This document shows positions 38,058-46,576 of a DNA stretch of 64,000 nt, piece by piece. Position 1 is the first letter of the stretch, and every line of letters begins with the position of its first letter. The translations under genes were made by a program, and so were the position numbers. The notes under the pieces are model-generated. The model ran no database searches, had not been told where the DNA came from, and worked only from the letters and a program-made list of their open reading frames with translations. The stretch is from positions 2,728,001 through 2,792,000 of the forward strand of contig NZ_JADOTX010000001.1 of the NCBI RefSeq assembly GCF_015751765.1, read 5' to 3'. This DNA comes from Micromonospora ureilytica (GTDB lineage Bacteria > Actinomycetota > Actinomycetes > Mycobacteriales > Micromonosporaceae).

Positions 38058-38246
38058 CGCCATCGACGGCATTCGATTGTCGTCAGCACCAGCCACCACG
38101 ACCCACTCCTCCGGTCGCCGTGCAGGACGACCGGCCCACCACCACCGAGCGGTACGACGCCGTGGCCGTCCCCCGACCACCGGCAGCCTGCCGAGGCGTA
38201 CCGCGCCGCTGGCCCCCGCCAGCCGTCACGAGGAGGCAACAGTTAC

Positions 38247-39272
38247 ATGACCGACACCAGCCACACCAAACCGAGAGGCCGCGGCCGCATGCGGTTGCTG
38301 CTCGGTGCCGCGTGCGCCGCCGTCGTGGCCGTCGCGGGCACGATGACCGCCACCAACGCGTACGCCGAGGCCGACCGGACCCTCACCTCGAACCTCACCG
38401 GCACGCACAACGGGTACTACTTCTCGTTCTGGAAAGACAGCGGCAACGCCAGCATGACGCTGCGCGCCGACGGCCGATACACCAGCAGTTGGGACAGGAG
38501 CACCAACAACTGGGTCGGCGGCAAGGGTTGGGCCACCGGCAACCGACGGACGGTCACCTACTCGGGCAGCTACAACCCGGGCAACAACAACACCTACCTC
38601 GCCCTGTACGGATGGACGCGCAACCCGCTCATCGAGTACTACGTGGTGGAGAACTTCGGCACCTACAACCCGAGCAGCGGCGCCCAGCGGATGGGCACGG
38701 TCACCACTGACGGCGGCACCTACGACATCCTCCGCAGCCAGCGGGTCAACGCCCCGTCGATCGACGGCAACCAGACCTTCTACCAGTTCTGGAGCGTCCG
38801 TCAGCAGAAGCGCTCGAGTGGCACCATCACCACCGCCAACCACTTCGACGCCTGGGCGCGCGCCGGCCTGAACCTCGGCAGCAACCACAGCTACCAGGTC
38901 ATGGCCACCGAGGGTTACCAGAGCAGCGGAAGCTCCGACATCACCGTCCGCGAGGGCAGCGGCGGCGGCAACCCGACCACCCCGCCCACCACCGGTAACC
39001 CGGGGACCGGCAACTGCAACGCGACGATCTCCGCCGGCCAGCAGTGGGGTGACAGGTTCAACCTCAACGTCGCGGTCAGCGGCACCAACAACTGGGTCGT
39101 CAGCCTCGGCCTCGGTGGCGGCCAGAGCGTTCAGAACAGCTGGAACGCCTCCGTCAACGGCAACAGTGGCACCGTCACCGCGACGCCGAACGGCAACGGC
39201 AACAACTTCGGCGTAACGATCATGGCCAACGGCAACTGGAACTGGCCGACGATCAGCTGCCGTACCAGTTGA
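38247..39272 (+). CDS. GH11 endo-1,4-beta-xylanase with C-terminal cellulose/xylan-binding module
   Basis: 341 aa with a signal peptide ending NAYAEA. Catalytic GH11 domain at residues about 45-230: nucleophile Glu in [13 protein letters not shown] and acid/base Glu in [14 protein letters not shown]; thumb region [16 protein letters not shown] Thr/Pro/Gly linker leads to a short C-terminal module with terminal cysteines (GNCNATI... SCRTS) and Trp residues, CBM-like. It cuts the xylan backbone outside the cell. Works with GH62 and GH67 enzymes in this window. Confidence 0.95.
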   Translation: MTDTSHTKPRGRGRMRLLLGAACAAVVAVAGTMTATNAYAEADRTLTSNLTGTHNGYYFSFWKDSGNASMTLRADGRYTSSWDRSTNNWVGGKGWATGNRRTVTYSGSYNPGNNNTYLALYGWTRNPLIEYYVVENFGTYNPSSGAQRMGTVTTDGGTYDILRSQRVNAPSIDGNQTFYQFWSVRQQKRSSGTITTANHFDAWARAGLNLGSNHSYQVMATEGYQSSGSSDITVREGSGGGNPTTPPTTGNPGTGNCNATISAGQQWGDRFNLNVAVSGTNNWVVSLGLGGGQSVQNSWNASVNGNSGTVTATPNGNGNNFGVTIMANGNWNWPTISCRTS

Positions 39273-39299
39273 CGCTGATCAGTTCCTGACATCGCACCA

Positions 39300-39329
39300 C
39301 TGGCGTGGCGGCCTCGGCCGCCACGCCAG
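39300..39329. terminator. Bidirectional hairpin between xylanase and kinase genes
   Basis: A perfect 13-bp stem (39300-39312 with 39317-39329) and a 4-nt loop lie 27 bp after the xylanase stop, before the convergent protein kinase. Confidence 0.85.
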
Positions 39330-39435
39330 ACTGCGTTGCGCAGGCACCCCGTCCGCCTCGGCGTCCATGACGGCCTCGCGTCGGCCGGTGCGGCACGGGG
39401 TCCAGTCGCGAGACCGTGGTTGCCGCCGCCGTCCA

Positions 39436-40881
39436 CTACACCTGCGGCGCTGCGGCCTCTCCTCCGGCCGTCGATTCCTCCGCCGACGGTTCCGAGGTTG
39501 GGTCCGCCGCTGGGTTCTCCGTCGTCCCTTCGGTCGGTTCCGCCGTCGTTCCGCCCGTCGGGGCTTTCGTCGGCTCCGCAGGAGCGCTCTCGGACGCGGT
39601 GGGACCGGGCGCATCCGTGGTGCTTCCACCGGACGGCGTCGACGGGTCCACCGTCCCCGCGCCCGCAGCCCGGGTGGGCGTCAAGGTCGGGGTCGGGGTC
39701 GCGGAGCCGGGCGCTCGGACCGGCATGCCCGCAGAACCGCGGGTAGCCGGTTCACCGCCACCGACGCCGGGGCCCGGTTCCCGCTGCGCCGGCACCGTTG
39801 GCGACACCGCGGGCGGCACCACGGGAGGCGTGGACGGTCGCCCGGTCGGTCCGGGCATGATCCCGACGGGATCAGCGAGCACCAGGACGGAAGCCGCGGC
39901 GGCCAACGATCCGAGAAGCACCGCGAGCGCTCTGGGCCCAGGCGTGACCGTCCGGCTCATCGTGCCGCCGGCGGCCGGCCGCCGGGCAGCCATGACCTCG
40001 GTCCGCACCCCGATCTCGGTCACCCCGGTCGCGGTGGACAGCACATGGTCAGACGGGTCCGCGAGTGTCTGCGCCGCCCTGGCCATGGCCGCCGCCGTCG
40101 GAAAGCGGTGGGCGGGCTCCTTGGCCATCGCGGTGGCGACCACACGCCGGACCTCCGCCGGAACGTCTTCGGGCAGCGGCGACGGTTCCTCTTCGAGATG
40201 CCGCAGCGCCACCGCGAGGGCATTCTCGCCCTGGTGCGGCGGCCGACCGGCGAGGCAGTGGTAGACGACAGCCCCCAGCGCGTAGATGTCGATCGCCGGT
40301 GTGGTCTCGTTCTTCGCGACCTGCTCGGGTGCCATGTACATGGCGGTGCCGACGATCTGGTTCGCTCCGGTCAGGCTCGACGCTTCCTGCGTCACCGCGA
40401 CACCGAAATCGACGAGTACGACGTGCCCGTCCGGCTCGATGATCAGATTGCTGGGTTTGACGTCACGGTGGACGACACCAGCGTCGTGCGCGGCTTGCAG
40501 GGCACGGGCGGTCTGCGCGGCGATCGACATCGTCTCGGCCACGTCCAGCCGGCCGACCTCGGCGATCCGCTCCGACAAGGGCTGCCCCTGCACGCATTCC
40601 ATCACGATGTAGGCGAGGACCGGCGCACCAGATTGAGACACCTCACCGTAGTCGTAGACCTGGGCGACACCTGGGTGACGCAGGGCTGCCATGGCCCGCG
40701 CCTCGCGCCGGAACCGCTCACCGAAGCCGCTGTCGGTCACCAACCGAGGTTGCAGCATCTTGACCGCCACGCAGCGGTCGAGGGTTTCGTCGACCGCCCG
40801 CCACACGTCACCCATTCCGCCGCTGGCGATGCTTTCGACCAGGCGGTAACGGTCTCCGACGACTTGCCCCACATTCGCCAT
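39436..40881 (-). CDS. Serine/threonine protein kinase, membrane-anchored
   Basis: 481 aa from ATG at 40881 (a longer start at 40947 is possible). Hanks-type kinase at residues about 10-265: glycine loop IASGGMGDVW, AVKML, catalytic VHRDVKPSNLI, DFGVAV and MAPEQ. A single membrane segment (LAVLLGSLAAAASVLVLADP) follows at about residues 318-340, then an outside tail rich in Thr, Pro, Glu and Ser with no PASTA repeats. It phosphorylates Ser/Thr in unknown targets. It shares a 2.4-kb leftward run with an SGNH hydrolase separated by a terminator. Confidence 0.93.
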   Translation of the reverse strand: MANVGQVVGDRYRLVESIASGGMGDVWRAVDETLDRCVAVKMLQPRLVTDSGFGERFRREARAMAALRHPGVAQVYDYGEVSQSGAPVLAYIVMECVQGQPLSERIAEVGRLDVAETMSIAAQTARALQAAHDAGVVHRDVKPSNLIIEPDGHVVLVDFGVAVTQEASSLTGANQIVGTAMYMAPEQVAKNETTPAIDIYALGAVVYHCLAGRPPHQGENALAVALRHLEEEPSPLPEDVPAEVRRVVATAMAKEPAHRFPTAAAMARAAQTLADPSDHVLSTATGVTEIGVRTEVMAARRPAAGGTMSRTVTPGPRALAVLLGSLAAAASVLVLADPVGIMPGPTGRPSTPPVVPPAVSPTVPAQREPGPGVGGGEPATRGSAGMPVRAPGSATPTPTLTPTRAAGAGTVDPSTPSGGSTTDAPGPTASESAPAEPTKAPTGGTTAEPTEGTTENPAADPTSEPSAEESTAGGEAAAPQV

Positions 40882-40958
40882 AGCTTTCGGTACCCCGGAC
40901 TCCGCGATCTCAAGCACGGCGAGGCTGGACGTCGCCCGGCGCCGCACCGCAGGAGTGA

Positions 40959-40986
40959 CCCGCCCCGCCGCTGCCGGCGGGGCGGG
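40959..40986 (-). terminator. Terminator of the SGNH hydrolase gene
   Basis: A perfect 12-bp all-GC stem (40959-40970 with 40975-40986) with loop CTGC starts 21 bp after the hydrolase stop on the minus strand, upstream of the kinase gene. Confidence 0.8.
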
Positions 40987-41006
40987 CTCGGCCGATTACG
41001 GCCCGG

Positions 41007-41900
41007 TCAGCTGTTCAGCCTGGCCATCAGAGCGGTGGCCATGCCCTGCTCACCGCGGGCGTTGGGATGGAAGGGCGCGGCCGAGTTCTGCGGCACCAGA
41101 CCCTCGACCCACCGGGTGCCGCTGCCCTTGCACGCGTCGCGGCCGATCGACGGGGTGTAGACATCGGCGTACGTGGCGCCGTTGGCGCTCGCGGCGCTGG
41201 CCAGCATCGCGTTGAGCGACTTCTCGATGCCACGCAGGTACGGCACGTCCTGGTAGGCGATCGGAACGACCGGCCAGCAGCCGTAACCGGTGTCCGGCAG
41301 GATCGCCGGGTAGCCGAGCACCACGACCCGTGCGCCCGGCGCGGCCCGTCGGACCGCCTGGAGCACGGCGGTGATCTTCGGCGTGGCGGCGACGATCCGC
41401 GCCTGCAACTGGTCGACACCTCCGGCGGTGTACCGGTTCTTGCACGGGGATCCGAGCGGGCTGCTGACGCTCGCCTCCGCACAGTCACCGATGATGCCGG
41501 AGAAGCCGATGTCGTTGCCGCCGATCTGCACCGTCACCATTGCCGTGGTCGACGTGACCGCGTTGAGCTGCGGTGGCAGCGTGATGCCCAGTTGGCCACT
41601 GCCGCCGTAGAGGATGTCGTCAGTGGTGGCGCCGGAGCAGCTCACGTCGGCGAACGACGACGAGCCGGCGGACGCCGCCACCAGCGACGGGTAGTTGCGG
41701 TTGGACCGTAGGCAGTTGAGGTCGACCTGGGTGGGGATCAGCGGGCCTGCGGTGTACGAGTCGCCCAGCGCGACGTAGCGGCCGGTGGGCACGGCGGCGC
41801 TGGCGGGGGTGGCGACGGTGAGCAGCACGCCGGCGGTGGCGAGGGCGAGTGCGGCCAACCGGGTGGCTGCCCGCAGGAGGGGCAGGCGGGGACGGGTCAT
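41007..41900 (-). CDS. Secreted SGNH/GDSL hydrolase (esterase/lipase)
   Basis: 297 aa from ATG at 41900 with a GGGAGG site. A signal peptide ends PASAA. Block I is ALGDSYTAG (catalytic Ser), the oxyanion Gly and Asn lie in VQIGGNDIGF, and the catalytic Asp/His pair is probably in the C-terminal AAPFHPNARGEQG. Six cysteines suggest three disulphides, as in streptomycete lipase/esterases of this family. Possible roles are lipid or acetyl/feruloyl ester hydrolysis; its place between xylan genes makes carbohydrate esterase work conceivable but unproven. Confidence 0.92.
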   Translation of the reverse strand: MTRPRLPLLRAATRLAALALATAGVLLTVATPASAAVPTGRYVALGDSYTAGPLIPTQVDLNCLRSNRNYPSLVAASAGSSSFADVSCSGATTDDILYGGSGQLGITLPPQLNAVTSTTAMVTVQIGGNDIGFSGIIGDCAEASVSSPLGSPCKNRYTAGGVDQLQARIVAATPKITAVLQAVRRAAPGARVVVLGYPAILPDTGYGCWPVVPIAYQDVPYLRGIEKSLNAMLASAASANGATYADVYTPSIGRDACKGSGTRWVEGLVPQNSAAPFHPNARGEQGMATALMARLNS

Positions 41901-42125
41901 GGCGCCTCCCAGGAGGGATCGGGGTGGTGGTGCACGAGATCCTGTCCCCGTCGACCTCAACCGTCAATATTGATGACCCTCACTAAACGCCGGCCCGAAG
42001 TGTGGGATGAATCGGTGGTGGTCAATCCAGTCGCGCGTACCACTGGGCGCCGGTGACCCGGATCCGCCGGGACTGCCTGCGGTTCCACTCCACCCGCATG
42101 CCGTGCTTACGCCCCCGAACCCGAC

Positions 42126-42740
42126 CTAGTTTCCGGCCGGCACCTGGTCGGTGATCTCGTCGTAGCCGACCGGCGCCGGCGCAGTGCCCGGCGCGTAGAT
42201 CACGCGAAGGACACCCGTCGGGAACGCCTCCGAAGCCACAAGTCGCAGGTGGTACGCCGCATCGCCCTCGTCGAACAGCCTGCGGCCCTTACGCGCGGCC
42301 ACCGGGTGCACCAGCAGGCGCAGTTCGTCGACCAGACCCGCGGCGAGCAGTTGCTGCACCACGGAGATCGACCCGGGGATGAGGATCCCCCGGACACCGG
42401 CATCGGCCTTGAGCGCGGTGACGGCGTCGAGGAGGTCCCCGTCGATCAGCTCCGAGTTGCGCCAGGAGAACTCCAGCGGCTGACGCGAGACGACGACCTT
42501 ACGCATGTCGCCGAGCTGCTTGGCGAACGGCGCGTCCTCGCCACCGGCGGCCTCCCGGCCGGGCCAGGCCCCGGCGAAGCTGTCGTACGTCTCCCGGCCG
42601 ATGAGCAGCACATCGGCGGCGTCATAGTCCTCGGTGACGGCGCGGCCCATGTTCTCGTCGAAGTACGGGAAGTGCCAGTCCGGGTCGATCTCGGCCACAC
42701 CGTCGGCGGAGATGAACAGCGTGGAGATGACATTTGCCAT
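42126..42740 (-). CDS. Dihydrofolate reductase-like (RibD C-terminal) protein
   Basis: 204 aa. Begins ANVISTLFISADGV, with DVLLIGRETYDSFAGAWPG and ILIPGSISVVQQLLAAGLVDELRLLVHPV, the pattern of the RibD C-terminal/DHFR-like stand-alone reductases common in actinobacteria. NADPH-dependent reductase of unknown substrate. Monocistronic. Confidence 0.9.
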   Translation of the reverse strand: MANVISTLFISADGVAEIDPDWHFPYFDENMGRAVTEDYDAADVLLIGRETYDSFAGAWPGREAAGGEDAPFAKQLGDMRKVVVSRQPLEFSWRNSELIDGDLLDAVTALKADAGVRGILIPGSISVVQQLLAAGLVDELRLLVHPVAARKGRRLFDEGDAAYHLRLVASEAFPTGVLRVIYAPGTAPAPVGYDEITDQVPAGN

Positions 42741-42870
42741 CGCGGGGGCCCCTTCGAGTCGGGTGATGTCGGTGGATCGACCGGCGCATCATCCCAAACT
42801 CGACCGCCACAGACCCGTCCCGCCGCTGTATGTCGCACCCGTCTTTGGTCGGCTGGGCTCTCCGTGGTGC

Positions 42871-42901
42871 GGGCGGGCTCGGCGTGACGCCGAGCCCGCC
42901 C
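42871..42901 (-). terminator. Terminator of the GH62 gene
   Basis: A perfect 14-bp GC-rich stem (42871-42884 with 42888-42901) with a 3-nt loop lies 22 bp after the GH62 stop on the minus strand. Confidence 0.85.
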
Positions 42902-42923
42902 GTTCCGGGTCAGTCGATCTTGG

Positions 42924-44330
42924 TCAGACCGGGCGCTGCAGGGTCAGCAGACCCGGCCGGTACGGCAGCAGGCCGTAGTCGCCGCCGGAGCTGGGGGAAC
43001 GACCCTGGTAGAGCAGTTGCAGGTTGCAGGCGTTGACGGTCATGGTCTGGTCGGCGTTGGTGCGCAGCAGCTCGCCATGGCTGATGTCGTTGGTCCAGGT
43101 GGCGCCGCTGTTGGCCTTACCGGCGAACGGGTTGCTCTCGCTGGTGGCCTGCGGGGTCCACGAACCGCCCAGGCTGGTGGCCGTGAACGAGCGGAAGTAG
43201 CGTCCCTGCGAGCCGATCGCCTCGACGATCATAAGATAGCGGGTCTGGCCCTGCAGCTTGTAGACCTGAACGGCCTCGAAGAGGTTGTTCGTCGAGTCGC
43301 TCATGATGGTCGTGTAGTTGCTGCCGAAGCTGCCCGGGAAGTTCCCGATCGGCATGCTCGCCCGGTAGATCTTGCCGTTGTCCCCGGCGAAGAACAGGTA
43401 CATGTTCTGGTCGTCACCGATGACCGCCTGGTCGATCGGGCCGGTGCCCGAGCCGGTGATGCTTCCGCTGAACAGCGTCTGCGCCGCCGACCAACCGTTC
43501 GGGTTGGTCGGGTTGGTCGAGGTCCGGTAGGAGAACGCCGGCCCACCCCACTGGTAGGCGAGCACCCAGATGTTCTTCGGCGCGAAGTAGAACAACGACG
43601 GCGCGACTGTCGCGTTGTTCATCGCGTTCTGGCTGGCCGAGCCCATCTGCGAGTAGTTCGTGAAGAGGCCGAAGTTCATCGAGCCCCACCTGGTCCCGGT
43701 GTCGTGGGTGGTGGCGTAGACGAGCTGTTGGCCGTTGTAGGGGGCCACTGTGAAGTCCTTCAGCGACACCCAGCCCGACCTCGGCTGCGCCAGCGCTCCC
43801 GTCGACGACCAGCGGTACGACGACGGAAGGTTGCACGTCTCGGTCGGCGGATCGGTCGGCGGATCGGTCGGTGGGTCGGTCGGTGGGTCGGTCGGTGGGT
43901 CGGTCGGTGTCGTGCCACCGGTGCAGGTGACACCGTTCAGGGCGAAGCTCGTCGGTGCCGGGTTGCTGCCCGTCCACGACCCGTTGAACCCGAACGACAC
44001 CGAGCCGTTGGTCGGGACCGCAGCGTTGTAGCTCACGTTCTTCGCCGTCACCGCGGCCCCGCTCTGCGTCAGCGTCGTGTTCCAGGCCTGCGTCACCGTC
44101 TGCCCGGCGCCGTACGACCAGGTCAACGTCCAACTGCTCAACGGATCACCCAGGTTCGTGACCGCCACGCTGGCGCCGAAGCCGCCCTGCCACTGGGACG
44201 ACACGGCGTAGTTCACCGAACAACCCTGAGCCGCGGCGCCGGCCGGCAGCGCTGCGACAACTGTCGACGACACAAGTAAGCCGACGCCGGCCGCAACCAG
44301 ACCGACATTGGTAGCCCTGGATCTGGTCAT
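42924..44330 (-). CDS. GH62 alpha-L-arabinofuranosidase with N-terminal CBM2
   Basis: 468 aa with a signal peptide ending AGAAAQ. Residues about 35-140 are a CBM2 with terminal cysteines (QGCSVNYAV ... GVTCTGG) and exposed tryptophans. A (DPPT)n linker of five-plus units follows. Residues about 170-468 form the GH62 five-bladed propeller: Asp in [24 protein letters not shown] and Glu in [11 protein letters not shown]. It removes arabinose from arabinoxylan outside the cell. Two LacI-type operators precede it. Confidence 0.95.
   Translation of the reverse strand: MTRSRATNVGLVAAGVGLLVSSTVVAALPAGAAAQGCSVNYAVSSQWQGGFGASVAVTNLGDPLSSWTLTWSYGAGQTVTQAWNTTLTQSGAAVTAKNVSYNAAVPTNGSVSFGFNGSWTGSNPAPTSFALNGVTCTGGTTPTDPPTDPPTDPPTDPPTDPPTETCNLPSSYRWSSTGALAQPRSGWVSLKDFTVAPYNGQQLVYATTHDTGTRWGSMNFGLFTNYSQMGSASQNAMNNATVAPSLFYFAPKNIWVLAYQWGGPAFSYRTSTNPTNPNGWSAAQTLFSGSITGSGTGPIDQAVIGDDQNMYLFFAGDNGKIYRASMPIGNFPGSFGSNYTTIMSDSTNNLFEAVQVYKLQGQTRYLMIVEAIGSQGRYFRSFTATSLGGSWTPQATSESNPFAGKANSGATWTNDISHGELLRTNADQTMTVNACNLQLLYQGRSPSSGGDYGLLPYRPGLLTLQRPV
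43842..43907. repeat. 12-bp tandem repeat coding for the (DPPT)n linker of the GH62 protein
   Basis: Five or more near-identical 12-bp units (GGTCGGCGGATC / GGTCGGTGGGTC) encode the proline-threonine linker between the CBM and the catalytic domain. Such repeats vary in copy number between strains. Confidence 0.85.
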
Positions 44331-44392
44331 ATAGCACCCTCCTCGCGGGATGGCGGCCTACACATTGGTGGTGGTCACTGCTCATGACTGAT

Positions 44393-44406
44393 TGTGAGCG
44401 TTAACA
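44393..44406. promoter_or_regulatory. LacI-type operator 1 upstream of GH62
   Basis: TGTGAGCGTTAACA is a 14-bp imperfect dyad (10 of 14 symmetric positions) with the central CG of LacI-family operators, 63 bp upstream of the GH62 start. It resembles operators of actinobacterial hemicellulase genes. Confidence 0.5.
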
Positions 44407-44425
44407 GGCCGCGACAGGTATGTTA

Positions 44426-44439
44426 CGGGAGCGCTCCCA
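44426..44439. promoter_or_regulatory. LacI-type operator 2 upstream of GH62 (CebR/CelR-like)
   Basis: CGGGAGCGCTCCCA contains the perfect palindrome GGGAGCGCTCCC and differs at one base from TGGGAGCGCTCCCA, the known site of cellobiose-responsive CebR/CelR repressors. It lies 96 bp upstream of the GH62 start, 20 bp beyond operator 1. Confidence 0.75.
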
Positions 44440-44516
44440 TACCCTCAACTACATCTATCCCTGGTTCTCACCCACGGTCGGCTCTCCCGGTGCGGCTGGC
44501 CCGGGAGCGGCGCTCC

Positions 44517-45602
44517 TCAGACGACGGTGAGGGTGAGGACGCCGAACTGATTGGCCCCCTGCACGTAGTGCGGCAGATAGAGCTTCCACGTCACCGTCAG
44601 CTCGCGCCCGGCACGCATCGAGGCCGGCACCTCGGCGACCATCTCGAACACGGCGCTGCCACCGGCGGGGACCTGCGTGAGCGCGCGGCAGTTCAACCGG
44701 TACAGCTGGGCCGAGTTCACCGCGTCGTCTGTCGCGTCGCCGAGAGAGAACCGTTCCATGAGGTACCCCGGGCACGGGTCCAGCGCGAGGGCGCCGTCGG
44801 TCGGGTTGCCGAGCGTCACCCGGAAGGTGAGCCGCGACCCGGCGACGGCGGTCGTCGGCCCCTGGACAGCGACGGTGAGCTTCTCGAGCGGCGAGGACGG
44901 AGGCTTCGACACCGTCACCGGCTCGGTGAACGCGCTCGCGGACAGCGTCCCCCGCACGCGGGGGTTGACCCCCTCCCCCCGCGGACAGCCCGGACGCTCG
45001 TCGGCGGTGACCGGTGCGCGCAACCTGCCGCCGTCGTGCGGCAGCTCGATCGCGAGCTCCAACGACCCCTTCACGGTCTGACAGAACGGTCCGGACCAGT
45101 CGAGGCGCAGGCTGGCGTGGCCGCCGGCCGGCACGGCGACCACCCGGGTACGCCCCTCCTCGTTGATGCCGTGGGTGTAGAGCATCGGGATCTCACGCCC
45201 ACCGGCGAGCATGGTCGTGGGCACCTCGCCCTGCAGCGTGCACTCGACGGTCGACGAGTTCCGCACGTCCACTTCGCCGATGAGCTTGCCGATGGCGGCG
45301 TCGAAGCCACGAGGCGTCTCACCGCCGGTGCCGGGCCGCGTCCAGGTGGTGAGCCGGCCGGTCAGCTGCTCCGCCCGGCACGGCTTGCTGCCGGTGGCTG
45401 GCTTCCTCGGCGCGGCAGGGCGGCCGTTGAGGTCCTCGCCGGTGATCCTCAGGTCGGCCCAGGGCACGCTGCCGTCGGCGAGCAGTTCGGTGGGCACCGG
45501 ATCCGCCGCCGTCGGGGTCGTGCGACCCGGCCGGGTGTTCGGCGCGGCGCACCCCACCGCCACGGCGAGGACGATCAGCAGTGGCACCAGTAGTCGACGC
45601 AT
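44517..45602 (-). CDS. Putative lipoprotein with beta-sandwich domains, function unknown
   Basis: 361 aa from ATG at 45602. Signal RRLLVPLLIVLAVAVGC with lipobox AVGC. It has two regions of beta-rich sequence with conserved cysteines, resembling exported DUF4232-type domains (VECTLQGEVPTTMLAGG, AGGHASLRLDW). No enzymatic motif is seen. It starts 58 bp upstream of an OsmC gene in the same orientation. Confidence 0.7.
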   Translation of the reverse strand: MRRLLVPLLIVLAVAVGCAAPNTRPGRTTPTAADPVPTELLADGSVPWADLRITGEDLNGRPAAPRKPATGSKPCRAEQLTGRLTTWTRPGTGGETPRGFDAAIGKLIGEVDVRNSSTVECTLQGEVPTTMLAGGREIPMLYTHGINEEGRTRVVAVPAGGHASLRLDWSGPFCQTVKGSLELAIELPHDGGRLRAPVTADERPGCPRGEGVNPRVRGTLSASAFTEPVTVSKPPSSPLEKLTVAVQGPTTAVAGSRLTFRVTLGNPTDGALALDPCPGYLMERFSLGDATDDAVNSAQLYRLNCRALTQVPAGGSAVFEMVAEVPASMRAGRELTVTWKLYLPHYVQGANQFGVLTLTVV

Positions 45603-45660
45603 GCGGTCACCCTCACACGAACGGACCATGCCTGCCCTGAGTAGCCGTGCTCAGCGCGGA

Positions 45661-46104
45661 TCAGGGCCGGGTGGCCTCGGCCGTGTCGACGATCGCGACG
45701 GGAGTGCCAAGCTCGACGGTACGGGAGACGGTGCACAACCGATCGTGTGACTGCTGCAACGACCGGGGCAGCGCCGCGCGGGCCTGGTCACCGTCCGCGC
45801 CGTCGGGGAACGTCACTGTGAACTCGACCCGCAGGTTCCGCATCCGGTTTCCGCCGGCCTCGTCCCGGACCTTGTCACCGGTCACGGCGACGGCGAACTC
45901 GGTCGGCTCGGCGCGGCGGCTGGTGATGTGGTCCACGTCCACCGCGGTGCAGCCGCCGATGGCGGCCAGCAACAGCTCCACCGGCGTGAAACTGGCGTCC
46001 TCGCCCGCGCCCAGCGACACCGAGCCGCCACGGACATTCCGCACGACGTAGTTGCCCAGGCTGGTGCGCTCGATCTCCACCGAGCGGAAACTGTCCTCAG
46101 TCAT
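45661..46104 (-). CDS. OsmC/Ohr family protein
   Basis: 147 aa. The OsmC fold is shown by SFTPVELLLAAIGGCTAVDVDHI (first redox Cys) and LQQSHDRLCTVSRTVE (second Cys), the usual pair for hydroperoxide reduction. It begins MTEDSFRSVEIERTSLGNYVV. Peroxidase of organic hydroperoxides or a related thiol enzyme. It may be co-transcribed with the VOC gene 28 bp upstream. Confidence 0.9.
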   Translation of the reverse strand: MTEDSFRSVEIERTSLGNYVVRNVRGGSVSLGAGEDASFTPVELLLAAIGGCTAVDVDHITSRRAEPTEFAVAVTGDKVRDEAGGNRMRNLRVEFTVTFPDGADGDQARAALPRSLQQSHDRLCTVSRTVELGTPVAIVDTAEATRP

Positions 46105-46132
46105 GACAGGAAAGCTACCCACACTTCCCGGC

Positions 46133-46531
46133 TCAAACGTCAGCTTCGACAGCGAAGGTGTTGCCATCCGGGTCCTGGAACCAGGCGATGCGCCCACCAC
46201 CTGCCCGCGCGGTGATTCCCTTGGCGTCGTGGGTCAACTGCTCGTAGCGGATGAACTCGACGCCGGACGAGGAGAGTTCGTCGACGATCTGGTCGATGTC
46301 GTCGACATACCACGTCGCCAGTGTTGCCGGAGTCTTCCCGGCGGTGACCGACTGGAACACGTTGAGCGCCGGGCCACCACCGGAACCGTAGACGCGGCCG
46401 CCGTCGACGACTGTCGCGCTCGGCCCGGACCGCAACGCCGGTAGACCCAGTTTGCCTTCGTAGAACGCGACCGCCGCCGAGATGTCCGACACGGCGACCG
46501 ACGCTCTCAGGTGATGCGCGCTCAAGGGCAT
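46133..46531 (-). CDS. VOC-family (glyoxalase/bleomycin-resistance-like) protein
   Basis: 132 aa from ATG at 46531. Paired beta-alpha-beta-beta-beta motifs: HHLRASVAVSDISAAVAFYEGKLGL and WYVDDIDQIVDELSSSGVEF...IAWFQDPDGNTFAVEA, the second ending in the metal-binding Glu. The substrate is unknown. Confidence 0.9.
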   Translation of the reverse strand: MPLSAHHLRASVAVSDISAAVAFYEGKLGLPALRSGPSATVVDGGRVYGSGGGPALNVFQSVTAGKTPATLATWYVDDIDQIVDELSSSGVEFIRYEQLTHDAKGITARAGGGRIAWFQDPDGNTFAVEADV

Positions 46532-46576
46532 GAACCAGCTTGGCACAGGTGCGCGGCTCACCGGCCGGCAGGACGA

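Noticed and set aside
42741..42870. Possible gene in the gap before the GH62 terminator
   Set aside because: No frame with a start, ribosome site and protein-like composition; only the upstream region of the DHFR-like gene.
43842..43907. Possible CRISPR-like short repeats
   Set aside because: The 12-bp units have no spacers and encode the (DPPT)n linker of the GH62 protein in frame.
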